In this document: piece after piece, positions 45,250 to 55,879 of the stretch
How positions within the stretch are numbered: position 1 is the first letter of the stretch
How the letters are laid out: each line of letters opens with the position of its first letter
Assembly (NCBI GenBank): GCA_951804985.1
Contig: OX638132.1
Span: forward strand, 84,386,696 to 84,450,695
DNA: 64,000 nucleotides
Direction of reading: 5' to 3'
DNA from: Dryomyza anilis
Taxonomy: Eukaryota; Arthropoda; Insecta; Diptera; Dryomyzidae
The notes under the pieces: generated by a model
The model's input: only the letters and a program-made list of their open reading frames with translations
Databases searched by the model: none
Told to the model about the DNA's origin: nothing
Program-made: the position numbers and the translations under genes

Positions 45250-45562
45250 CCTACTTATTTAATTAAAAACGTTCATATTGTACACTGTTTAAAAGCAAAC
45301 ACTACCATTGTAGAAACCATTTTAGCAATTTTAGCGCGAGAATTCAGCAAAACATAAAAATATACTTTTTTATAATTTATATTTTTTTTAACAATTTCTA
45401 ATGGCGGGAATTGTGGACAAATTTACCCTTCTTTCAGGTTCATGTGTCACGTTTGAGGTGTTTTCACGAACGTGATTTTTTACCGTGAAACCGATTAGCC
45501 AAAAAATGAGTTCTTTTTGCTTCATATCTCAGGTGCTGTTAAAGGAATTTTGAAAATTGATA
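45250..45562. other. AT-rich DNA, nothing recognised
   Basis: No gene; see 43551-44166 for the inverted 13-mer. Confidence 0.3.
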
Positions 45563-46595
45563 TCTATATATATAAAACTCTTGGTCCGTCTGTCAGTCTG
45601 TCGGTCGGTCTGTCTGTCTGTTTGTTCCAGCATCACGACTAAACCGTTGAATCGATTTAACTGAAATTTTGCACCAGGATACTATGGAGTCCGGAGGGTG
45701 TCATAGGCTATATATGGGCGGGATTGGACAAAGAGGCGTGGCACCTCCCATACAACCTAAACTTTCAAAACGACATAACTCGGCACATACACAAGCTAAG
45801 AATATGAAACAAAATACACAAAAAAAAATACAAAAGCAAAAACACAAAAACAAAAACAAAAGCAAAAATCAAACACAAAAACAAAAGTAAAAGCACAAAA
45901 CAAGCAATAACTCAAAAACAACAGAAAAATAAAAAAAAGGATAGAATACAAAATCAACCACACTAAAATTAACCACACTAAACCTCATCACAATAAAATT
46001 CACCACACTAAAACTCACCACACTAAAACTCACCACATTGAAACTCACCACACCAAAATTCACCACACTAAAATTCACCACACTAAAATTCACCACACTA
46101 AAACTCACCACATTGAAACTCACCACACCAAAATTCACCACACTAAAATTCACCACACTAAAATTCACCACACTAAAATTCACCACACTAAAACTCACCA
46201 CACTAAAACTCACCACACTAAAATTCATCACACTCAAATTCACCCACTTAAACTGACCACACTAAAATTCACCACACTTAAATTGTACACACAACAATAA
46301 AATTCACTACACTTAAACTCACCACACTAAAACTCACCACACTAAAACTTTTACTGGGAAAAACTATACGGGGAAGAATTCTACTGGGAAGAACAGTCTG
46401 AGAAAGAATTGTATATGAGAAAAGTTGATTTAGCGGAGAATTAGTTTGGTTTTGGTTACTACATTTATAAAACCAATTAAAAATACGTCAACGGGTCCCT
46501 GATATAAATAATAAAAATGTTATTTATATTAATAAAATTACTCCATAACCTTGCATTCACAAAATCTTTGACGAGTCGTATACGGGTCCAGCTAG
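45563..46595 (+). mobile_element. Helitron (non-autonomous), copy 3, both ends intact
   Basis: TCTATATATATAAAACTCTT begins after host A (45562); CTAG (46592-46595) is followed by host T (46596). Hairpin ACGAGTCGT precedes the end. The array ACCACACTAAAATTC at 45955-46350 is longer than in copy 2 and contains an internal block duplicated at 46033 and 46105. A CAAAAACAAAAG run (45830-45900) is also expanded. Frames here are translated repeat. Confidence 0.92.
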
Positions 46596-46729
46596 TGTAC
46601 ACATAATTTGTATTCTGTTATGCATGTTTTGAATAAAATAAAAATAAGTCTGGCATTATAATCAACGCTTAGCAATCAATAGAATCCTCAAAAACGTGGT
46701 TTTTCTTTTTTGTCAAATATCCATTTGAG

Positions 46730-46936
46730 GAACAAATTTTAAATAGGCGAAGAAAGCACATGAGTTCAGATATTTTTTAAAATAATTCAAAAAAATAATT
46801 TATATGCGAAATTCGTTGACTTTTTGGAATTTCCATATGAACCTCGATATGCACTTCCATTTTTGCCCCGTCCGGACAGACCATTATCTAATTTATATCT
46901 TTTGATCTACCATATAGAATTTACATATTTTTTGCA
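46730..46936 (+). repeat. Dispersed repeat shared with 51430-51628
   Basis: TTTTTAAAATAATTCAAAAA, GTTGACTTTTTGGA and TATCTTTTGATCTACCATAT occur in the same order in both. No termini identified. Confidence 0.65.
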
Positions 46937-46967
46937 GATGTTTAGTCCTTAAAACAGGACTAAACTT

Positions 46968-47165
46968 AAATGGTCAATAGGACAGTTATTGATTCAATAG
47001 TATACAAAAAATAAATATTTTCATATAAAAACAATAATAATTTAATAGTGTTTAATAGTATTTTGTAGTTTTTAATGGTATTTATCTATAAAAACAATAG
47101 TTTATCATATAGACTAATTTTAATATCAAAAAACTATTGATTTTATAGTATGTTTTTCTGAGTGT
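46968..47165 (+). mobile_element. ACACCCAGAAAAA MITE, copy 4 (left end lost)
   Basis: From ATGGTCAATAGGACAGTTAT to TTTTTCTGAGTGT. Body as in the other copies with AATAGTATACAAAAAATAAA. Confidence 0.75.
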
Positions 47166-48180
47166 ATTGTGTAAAAAAAGAATTAGGTGTATTCGAAATA
47201 TAAGAAAAAAAATCTTTATTTAATAAGCAAAATATTAGACTTCCAGTTATTGAGCACCAAAGAGGAACAAACTCGTTCTTTTCGAATATTGTCACTATTT
47301 CTATGATATCTAATTAATGTACATACCTCAGACAATATTATTTTCCTAAACTGCCACGAACGAAAATTTTATAACCTGCTATACATTTCCCAAAATATTT
47401 CAATTATCTCTGTGTTTGACGGAAATATGTCCGAAATATTCTTGAAAAATTCCAGAAATTTTGTCTCGGGTAGTTTTAGTAAAATTTTAGAATCGGTAGA
47501 CTTTGTAAAACTTTGAAATGGAAATATACTTTTTCAACTTATCTTTAAAATAAATAAACATCATTCAAGAATTGAATTCATAGAATAATATCTGCTAACA
47601 TATTTTAAATTTGTCCATAATAATACCGAGACAAAATGTCTGTTACAAAATGTCTGTTACAAAATGTCTGCGACAATCACACAGATACATGGAAGTTTGT
47701 AGAAATACTATAGTATATTCTCAAATATTAAAGAATATTAAATGCAAATACCCAACATACATTTTTTGAAAATTGATATTTTTGGACATGTAGTTCTAAA
47801 GTTCAATTCAACAGATCTTAAGACCTTTTTATAAACAATTTTTTTTATATTTCTAAAACTTTGTTTAAAATACAAACTAAAAACATATGCGAAATGTTCG
47901 CACTTGATCTAAAAACAAAAAAACCCAAAAACAAAGTGTACAGCACCAACAACTGAACCAAACCAACCAACAAAAAAATAAAACCTACCAAAAAAAAGAC
48001 CCTCAAAAGTTGTTGCTGTAAAATAAAAACTGCACCAATACACGATTAACACGATCACAAGAAACCCGAAAAAAAACCTCACAAACACACAGAGAGTTGC
48101 GCAAAAAAATTTGCCAAAAGTTAAAAAATAATGAAAACGAAAAAAATATCATCGCGCTTTTGGGTCGTAAAGTTGACCTT
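47166..48180. other. Unique AT-rich DNA
   Basis: Short triplicate of ACAAAATGTCTGTT at 47631-47668; otherwise nothing recognised. It becomes A-rich with CAAAAACAAAAAACC words from 47900, approaching the promoter island. Confidence 0.35.
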
Positions 48181-49033
48181 CAAACAACAACATAGCCAAA
48201 TAAAAATGCAACAACATCAGTAGTAGCAGCAGCAGCAGCAGCAACAGAAACAGCGCACAAAATGAATAAAAAAAATTGCAAAGTTTTTAATTTCACTGCT
48301 GCGATCGCTGCTGCTGCTGCGCCCAACAGACAGCAACAACAAAAACGAGAAATATTACGACTTTTTTTTTGGATGGATGAGGGGGAGAGGAGACTCATAA
48401 GAGACACCAACAACAACAACAAGAGCAAGGAGCCGTCGTACGCTCATCTAACGTCAGACGTCTGTCAGGCCTCTGCAACCAGCTTGCTCGATCAATTGTG
48501 CGTCGACGTCATTGCGCCGTGCTGACAGCGCTGCAACGCCCTGACAGCGATCGTCACATTGTGCCAACGCCGAACATAGTTTCGCGGAACCGCCGGTGGC
48601 TGCGACGGCGGCGTTGGCGGCTTCTATTGCTGGCAGATCGCGATCGTGCAGATCGTTTGCGGATTTTTTCGCATTTCATTTGGTTTTTCTTGATGGCTGC
48701 GCGCGTATATTTGAAATTATTTATTTTATATTTTATTTTGCCATAAGTTGCTCTCGCTCTTACTGCGGCGCTCTTTTGCGGCGCTCGCAATTCGACGATC
48801 GGCAATCGGTATCAAGGTTTTTGTTGCTGTCGCTGTTGATTTCGTTTTTGGCAACATTTTGCAGTTGCTGTCGTCGTCGTCGTCGTCGTCGGTGGCGCTC
48901 TTCGACGACACTGTTGGAGCCGAGCGCAAACCAAGTTAGTTGCTGCTTCTGCTGTCGCCGTCGCTGCTTCGTGTTTGTTGTTGCTGTTTGCTGTTGCTGG
49001 CACTCTTAACCTATTTACTCGGCCGCAAACATT
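48181..49033 (+). promoter_or_regulatory. GC-rich promoter-proximal island
   Basis: Contains (CAG)n at 48224-48243, GACGTCTGTC and GCGTCGACGTCATTGCGCC (48500-48520, CRE-like TGACG/GACGTCA words), GCGGCG blocks and a (GTC)n run at 48870-48890. Frames up to 137 codons exist on the plus strand (48596-49009) and others on the minus strand, but they consist of A/S/C/R repeats and overlap, so I call none. It lies directly before the Inr+DPE start. Confidence 0.45.
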
Positions 49034-49066
49034 AGTTACATTTTTGTGATGTTGGACGCTAGATAC
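49031..49066 (+). promoter_or_regulatory. Inr + DPE core promoter
   Basis: TTAGTT (49032-49037) gives the Inr A(+1) at 49034, 5 of 6 to TCAKTY. AGATAC at 49061-49066 is exactly +28 to +33 and fits the functional DPE range at all six positions. There is no TATA box, as expected for a DPE promoter. The GC-rich island lies just upstream and a long A-rich leader downstream, which fits transcription to the right. Confidence 0.5.
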
Positions 49067-50340
49067 GTCGACGGACGACTGCGGATACGTTGACGCGCAA
49101 AGTTTTTGTGTTTTTGAAATATAGAAAAATTTTTAAATTTGCCAACCAAAAAAAAAAAATAGATTTTTTTAAATTCGCTTAGAATTCTTCTGCTAAAACG
49201 CGTGATTGCCAACAAAAAATTATTATTATTATTGTGTATTATGTGTGTGTCGCCAATTTTTAGCTGCAAAAAAATAAAAATATAAATTAAAAATTTTATT
49301 GCATTAGAAAAAGCAAAAAAAAAAAATTTAATTAAATAAAAACGCAACAACAACAACATAAATTCAACGTGCTAAAATAAAATTACATAATATTTTTGCA
49401 ACAAAATAGAAGCATTGAAAAATATTGGTATTTAAAAAGAAAAAAAATTTACTGAAAAAAGTTTTTATAAATCACTTCAAAAATGTTTATAAAATTACAA
49501 AACTGTGCAAAGTAAAAGAAAAATTAAACAAAATTGGTAAAAAAAATTAAATTTAAAAAAAAATAATTTTTATTCAAAAAAAAATTTAAATTACAATTTT
49601 TGCAAAGACCAAAAAAAAAATATTTCAAAATTTTTAAAAAATTTAAACTTTTGCAATATCAAAATAAGTGAAAAAGTTTAATAAATAATTTATATTTTTT
49701 TTTTTGTTTGTATAAAATTTTCACAAATTTTGTAATTTAAAAAGAACACAAAATTTTTCAATAAAAAAAAAAAATTTTTAAACATTAAAAATTCAAAAAA
49801 ATATTTGAAATATTAAAAAAAAACTAGAAAATTCAAACAAATTTGAAAATTTTTAAAAATTCAATAATTTTATAAAAATCTTTTTTTTTTATAGATAACC
49901 TAATTAACACAAAATTAAAACTATCAAAATTTAATAACAAAAAAAAACTACAAAAAAACTTAAAATTAAACAACTCTTTACAAAAACCCTTAAAAAATTG
50001 TGTAAACTGTAAGAATTTCTGCTGTTGCACTGTACAAGATGAATTTTTGCAAAATGTTGCCCATTTTCGTTCGATCGCCGCTGCCAAGTGTAATAAGTGC
50101 CAAATATTAGCAACAACAACAAAAATTAAAAGAAAAACAAAAAATATATTTAAAATTCTTCTATCAATAAAACAACAATTAACAAACATACAAAAAAATA
50201 AAAATAGAAATACCAACAAATTTGGATTAAACAGTTTTGCATACAGCTGGCAGCAATTACTAAAATTGGATTAAATCAATATTTGGATTAAATTGGATAC
50301 ATTTTTCTATTTTAACTGTTTAAAAGGTTTGTACAGCTTT
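49034..50340 (+). other. A-rich candidate 5' leader
   Basis: From the predicted start the plus strand is extremely A-rich for over 1 kb, with (CAA)n at 49340-49362 and 50103-50118, as in long fly 5' untranslated regions. Possible donors are ACTGTAAGAA (GT at 50010) and AAAAGGTTTGT (GT near 50326); neither is strong. No dispersed repeat interrupts it, consistent with selection against insertions in an exon. Confidence 0.35.
50039..50110 (+). CDS. Possible small ORF or start of a coding exon (23 codons)
   Basis: ATG at 50039 in good fly context (ACAAG before ATG) opens MNFCKMLPIFVRSPLPS and reaches TAG at 50108. The block 50000-50105 stands out from its A-rich surroundings by higher GC, so some constraint is likely. 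Another plus frame over the same bases has no ATG but gives a CxxC...CxxC spacing (CVNC near 49999-50010 and CNKC near 50090-50101). I cannot tell whether it is a uORF, the first codons of a spliced gene, or not translated. Confidence 0.2.
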   Translation: MNFCKMLPIFVRSPLPSVISAKY

Positions 50341-50802
50341 TACAAAATATCTTTCAAATATATCAAATATATTTAAATAAGCTAGAAGTTGTTTTTGATT
50401 TAAAAAATAGCTCAAAGTTGGTATGGAAAATTTTGGAAAATTCTCTGTTTGAAAAATTTTAAAAAGTAATGATTTATTTACTTTTAAATAATTACGTTCT
50501 TATTGAACTACATTTCGAAAATAATATACAAAAAAAATATATATTTGTTTTTGTTTTTTGGACCACAGTTCGCCTATTAGGTTCGATTCAGATATTGTTA
50601 TAATTCAAGAACATTTTTAACAAAAAATATATAAAAAAAAAAAATCGCAAAAAAGAAAAAAATTAAAAACTTTTAAAAATTTCGAACACCACTCTTTATT
50701 TTATAATAATCATTATTAATCCTGTGAGATATAAAATTATTTTTACCAAAAATTCGTAGTGCAAACTTTCTTACAGAACGTCCGGAATTATTTTGTGATT
50801 TA
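50341..50802. other. AT-rich DNA, nothing recognised
   Basis: No repeat partner or gene signal. Confidence 0.35.
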
Positions 50803-51240
50803 CCCTAGTGGATATTTGCCCGATGCGCCATCGGAAAATGATCGGGGTTTCGTCAGGTAACCCCTATTAGAGCAAATATGATCATTTCCTTGTCATGCCC
50901 TTATCATGCTCACCATAGCAGGGTTTACATTATCTAAGCAGCCAATGGTCCCGATCAAAGCTACATTAGTTGTTCCTCATAAAGACATTTTCATCGGGCA
51001 ATGATCAGGTTTCAATGAGGTATGATATTTTATTTCATCGGATATTTGTAGTGCTTTCGTATGCTCATGTTTAAACAAGGAAATGGTCAGATAAATAATG
51101 ATATGGGGAATTACCCGATCAGTTCATGATCATTGCCAGAGGTGAGTACATGATCAGGACACTGCGTTACAAGGACATTATGGGCCTCATCATATCCCGA
51201 TCATCTGAAATAATGACATGATCACTTCATGACCATGGCA
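50803..51240 (-). mobile_element. GATC-rich MITE, copy 3 (reverse; far end lost)
   Basis: Starts CCCTAGTGGATATTTGCCCG and runs to TTCATGACCATGGCA, where the CTACCAAAATTTCTACTAGGG-type end is missing. Shares with copy 4 the subfamily block CAATGAGGTATGATATTTTA. Confidence 0.8.
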
Positions 51241-51628
51241 CTATTAACTTTAGGAACAAAGTGTACATGTACAAAAATAAAGTAAATTATCTCAGCTATA
51301 TCTCTAAATAATTTTAAAAATAATAATTTGTGTGCAAAAAGTATTTTAAGAAATAGAAAACAAAAAATTGTCGCTTCAGGAATATCCCATCCGCAATTTT
51401 TCTATGATTTATTATGAAAAAAGTATACATTTTAGAAACAAAGTGTAAATTAAGAAACAAAGCACCTCATCTCAGCTATTTTTAAAATAATTCAAAAAAT
51501 AATTTGTCTGCAAAAATTTGTTGACTTTTTGGACTTTCCATATCTGTTCTTCCGTTTTTGTCACGTCCGGACCGATCACCATTTAATTTATATCTTTTGA
51601 TCTACCATATAGAATTCTCAAATTTTAT
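51241..51628 (+). repeat. Dispersed repeat shared with 46730-46936, partly duplicated
   Basis: 51430-51628 aligns with the partner. Its left part (GGAACAAAGTGTACAT, ATCTCAGCTAT, AATAATTTGTGTGCAAAAA) is present a second time at 51254-51345. Confidence 0.6.
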
Positions 51629-51909
51629 TCCTATTTAAGTACTACTAGCCCAAAAAAAAATCAAGTAAATTCAATAATTTTCCTTCGAGTTATTAAAGTT
51701 TTAAACGTACGAATGTCTCGTCCGAAAACCCAGGAAATGCCAATATGTTTAATACTAAATTTTGACTTACTGATCGAATAAATGATTATGTTTAGATTTG
51801 TTTTTCATTTTTTATGATTGAAAAGATCCTCTAAATTTGATTGCAATTTTTTTTCAATAACGATAAGTTATCGTTTGGGTTGTATTAAAAAAATCTGAAA
51901 ATTTAAAAA

Positions 51910-52303
51910 AAGGGTTTTTCAATAAGAGCGCTACAAAAGTTTTTTCAAGGGTTTTTCAACAGGCACGCTACAGAAGTAGAGCGACAGGAACAGCAAACGA
52001 CGCCATATTTCTTGCCGCTTTTTTGACATTTCTTTGACTTGTCTTTGTGTTGTGTAGAATATTTCTTGCCGCTTTTTTGACATTTCTCTTCAGTAAGGTT
52101 TGCCATTTTATGATGGAAAGATATACGAGCCAACAACGAGTCGAAATTATTAAAATTTACTACCGAAATTCGAATTCGTATATCTTTCCATTATGAAATG
52201 GCAAACCTTACTGAAGCGAAATGTCAAAAGAGCGGCAAGAAATATGGCGTCGTTTGCTGTCCCTGTCGCTCTACTTATGTAGCGTCCCTGTTGAAAAACC
52301 CTT
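51910..52303 (+). mobile_element. Tc1/mariner-type MITE, copy 3, long-armed foldback
   Basis: Begins AAGGGTTTTTCAATAAGAGC, ends TTGAAAAACCCTT before TA. The right arm is the complement of the left one for about 120 bp or more, reaching into the transposase start (CGTATATCTTTCCATTATG is the complement of that coding start). The left arm also contains a duplicated TATTTCTTGCCGCTTTTTTG block (about 52006 and 52059). Confidence 0.88.
52110..52172 (+). pseudogene. Transposase N-terminal fragment in the foldback
   Basis: Same opening as at 37879 (MERYTSQQRVEIIKIYYRN region), cut off after about 20 residues by the right arm. Its first codons reappear inverted at about 52173-52193. No catalytic domain, so not a working enzyme. 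Confidence 0.6.
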
Positions 52304-52805
52304 TATTACATGTATTAAACTCATAAATTTTGCAAAAATTAATCATGATAACCAGCGAAGAATAAGTAATTATAATGTTTTGGTTTTTATTATAATATAT
52401 GATTATAGTAAAAATCAATTATTATGATTAATTGAATAAAATGATGCGTATGTTTACTCATGTGTTGTGTAGAATATATTCATAAGTAATTGGAATAGGT
52501 TATGGAATAGGAATTGGAATAGGTATTGTAATAGGTATTGGAATAGGTTCCGTAATATGTTTTATGATTTATTATTCATAATTCATGAATAAAATTTCAT
52601 AAATTGTATCAAATATCCGTAGCCATTAGATGGAAAAACAAATCCAAATAATGCAGAATAAAGAAACAAATAACACATTTGAAAATTTATTAAGTCAGTA
52701 GACAAAGGAAACGAGCATTAAAAAATAAGGAAAAATGATTCATCTAAATTGCAAAATGTCTTATTTATTTTCAAATAACATATTTTTTACTCTATTCACT
52801 CACTT
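52304..52805. other. AT-rich DNA with GGAATAGGTATT minisatellite
   Basis: 52478-52555 repeats the 12-base unit GGAATAGGTATT about seven times. The rest is unremarkable. Confidence 0.5.
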
Positions 52806-53263
52806 CCCTAGTAGAAATTTTGGTAGGGCCATGCTCATGAACTGATCATGTCATTATTTGAGATGATCGGGATATGACGTGGCCCACGATGTTCTTGTAA
52901 CGCAGTGTCCTGATCATGTACTCACCTCAGGCAATGATCATGTACTGATCGGGTATTCCCCATATCATTATTTATCTGACCATTGCCTTGTTAAAACATG
53001 AGCATACGAAAGCACTACAAATACCCGATGAAATAAAATATCATACCTCATTGAAACCTGATCATTTCCCGATGAAAATTTCTTTATGAGGAACAACTAA
53101 TGTAGCTTTGATCGGGACCATTGGCTGCTTAGATAATGTAAACCCTGCTATGGTGAGCATGATAAGGGCATGACAAGGCAATGATCATATTTGCTCTAAT
53201 ATGGGTTACCTGACGAAACCCCGAACATTTCCCGATGGCGCATCGGACAAATTTCCACTAGGG
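52806..53263 (+). mobile_element. GATC-rich MITE, copy 4
   Basis: Ends CCCTAGTAGAAATTTTGG and CAAATTTCCACTAGGG. With copy 3 it forms a pair of closely similar elements facing each other across 1.6 kb. Confidence 0.82.
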
Positions 53264-53733
53264 TTAAATGGTTTTCTGACTGAAATGTAGACTTTATTTA
53301 ATATATTAATTTAATTTTATTAAATGGTGTTAAAAAGAAAACGTGGCGCTATACACTAAACAACAATCATTGTTTTTTACCAAGTAATCAAGCTTTTTAT
53401 TCATAAAAAAATTAATTTTTCAAAAAATTTTAATTTCTTTTCCTAAATCTCGCAAACAATTTTTTTCGGATTATGTTTATTCCTTAAAACATTTTTATAC
53501 TATAAAAAGTAATCATGTTTTTTACTACGTTTTGTAATATTCCTTCAAATCTTTTTTAAAATTCAAAAAATATTGAAATATGAAACTTAAAACATTTTCG
53601 AATAGAATTTTATCAGCTTTAAAATATTGAAAAATAAAATTTGTTTACCAAAAATGAAAACTTTTTCAATATCAACTCGATATAAATGACGACAAATACA
53701 TATATTTTTTAATCAAAAACCTTATCATTATAC
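53264..53733. other. AT-rich DNA, nothing recognised
   Basis: No gene signal. Confidence 0.35.
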
Positions 53734-54003
53734 ATATCGTCGTTGTAGAACGAAAAATCACCAAATACATTTTTATGAAAAACTTAAATTTCGAGTTTGT
53801 TGATTAATATTATAAAAAGTAATTGATGCATTTTAAAAGTTGAAATATCAATTGATAGATTTATGTTTTCTTGTATTGCAGATTGAGATCAAAATTGAGA
53901 TCATCGATTAAAAATTGACAGATATATAAAGATTTTTGTAAATGAAAATTTGGCATTTTGAAAATATATTTGGTGACTTTTCGTTCTACAACGACTGATA
54001 TCG
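53734..54003 (+). mobile_element. TCGTTGTAGAACGAAAA MITE, copy 1
   Basis: Inverted ends ATATCGTCGTTGTAGAACGA...ATCACCAAATACATTTT and the complement CGATATCAGTCGTTGTAGAA...AGTCACCAAATATATTTT, about 45 bp each. The second copy is at 57104, reversed. Confidence 0.82.
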
Positions 54004-55069
54004 AAAACGATAATTTGATTTTGTTAATAATAATAACGTTTCGATATCGAAAATATATCATTTGGTTTGCTAGGATGTGGTATCATTGAAATAAATCTAA
54101 ATAAATCTTTCTTTTAATATTGTAGACAATTTGAATATTTCGTAATTCGATATTCTTATGCATTTTTCTCAATTTTTTAAATAAATTATTCGAATATAAA
54201 TAATTTCAATAATTTATTGAACAAAAATATTTACATATCCGATCGATGATGCCAATATATTTGCCCTAATAGGAAATTACCAATGAAGAACGATATGATT
54301 ATGTCCAGATTATTTTGTTTCCTCATTTATTTTGTTGGATTATGACATGGAAAATATTCAATGAACAAAGCACTTATATTTCTAACCGGATCATAATCCG
54401 AGAACATTTTCTATAAGAAATAATTAAAGTTGTCATTTTAACTATTAAAATCTTTTTATTAGAAAATTATATTTTTACTTTTACAACCACGATATATATT
54501 TACTATATATCGTAAATATATCTAAAGGGCAAATAACCCATACACTTACATAATCGCTTAGATAATCTGAACGTATCTTATCTGCGCTGCATACCGCACA
54601 AAATACACTCAATCTTTTGTAAATTGCTTTATTTATTTTTGCACAAAATACAAACAAAAAAAAAAAAAAAACGAATCGTATAAAAAATATTAGAACTCAT
54701 AAAATATACAAAAGAAATGAAAATAAAACTAAAAATGTTTTACGCACACATGCAAAAATATTTATCATAGAAATATTTAGATACAAAAAAAAAACAACGA
54801 AAAACCAAAAAAAAAAAAACAATAAATTAATGGCAACAAACAAATGACAAACATTTTGCTACTTTATTAAATTACTTGGTCTTCAATGGAGCTTAAAAGC
54901 TTTCGTTACTGACACCGCATTAAGTCGAAATAAAAATTTAATTAAAGCTTTGAAGGGTATAAAATCATAAACCGATTTTAGAACTAATTAGACACAGGCT
55001 TCTTTTACTATTTCTTAACTGTTTTTTTTTATCAAATTTAACAATTTTGTTTTCTTTCATTTATTTGAC
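54004..55069. other. AT-rich DNA with long A tracts
   Basis: 54640-54835 has several A runs of 9-16 bases. No gene. Confidence 0.35.
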
Positions 55070-55400
55070 TGAATCTTAGTATGTGACATCTTGATCAGGC
55101 TAAGTACATTCTGATTTTTATAGCTTTCAGGGATCATCATCGGCAGCGGTTGTATATAGCAATTAATTGCACACACTGCGGCACCCAGCCCAACCTTCTT
55201 CGCATGCCCCGAATTAGGTACTCTGAATATATCCCAAAGTATCTGTAATTTTTTTTTTTCGATTTTTTTTGTTTGGTTTCGCCCAGTGAACTAAACGCTG
55301 TTTTTAAATATAAACTTTTGCGAGCTTTTTCCATACATACAGCGCCATAGATACATTTGTATCTATTAGGTTGATATGTGTATCTTTTATAGGTTTCTAT
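55070..55400. other. Small GC-richer unique block
   Basis: Contains GGGATCATCATCGGCAGCGG, CACACACTGCGGCACCCAGCC and CGCATGCCCCGAATTAGG. A 65-codon minus frame (55137-55334) crosses a T run and has no recognisable domain. It could be an exon or conserved non-coding element. Confidence 0.25.
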
Positions 55401-55879
55401 ATATTTTTGGGCTGAACATTAATTTTGAAGTGTTTTTTTTTTTTTGTACACTTTTGTTTGTGTGTATGTATTTTTTTTTTGCGAAAACAAAACAGTGCCA
55501 GATCAGCGAAATAGTTAAATAGTACCACTGAAAAAAAATATATTGAAAATAAATTTCAAGTATTTGCAAATAAATTTATATTATTTTATAATATATTTTG
55601 ATTAATTCTATTGAAAGGGTTTTTCTATGAAACCTAAATTAAAACTTTTAATTAAAATTTTAATTTGTAGACACATTTTTTTTATGAAATTTTTAAATTC
55701 AAGTCAAATATTCATTAGTACTGAAAATATTATATAATTTGAAATTTTAGTGTTATTTTAAATATTAAATTCAAATTTATTATGTCCAAATTTTTTTATT
55801 CATCACGTATCATACCGTATTCATAAATATTAAAATTTTTAGTAACTAATTTATACCAAATTCGTTTTTGGTTTTTTTT
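55401..55879. other. AT-rich DNA, nothing recognised
   Basis: No gene; grades into the array that follows. Confidence 0.35.

Noticed and set aside
45869..46243. 124-codon repetitive frame (SVVNF-type repeats)
   Set aside because: Translation of the Helitron minisatellite, open because the 15-base unit is a multiple of three.
48596..49009. 137-codon frame in the promoter island
   Set aside because: Built of A/S/C/R runs from GTC and GCT triplets, with competing frames on both strands; it ends just before the predicted transcription start.
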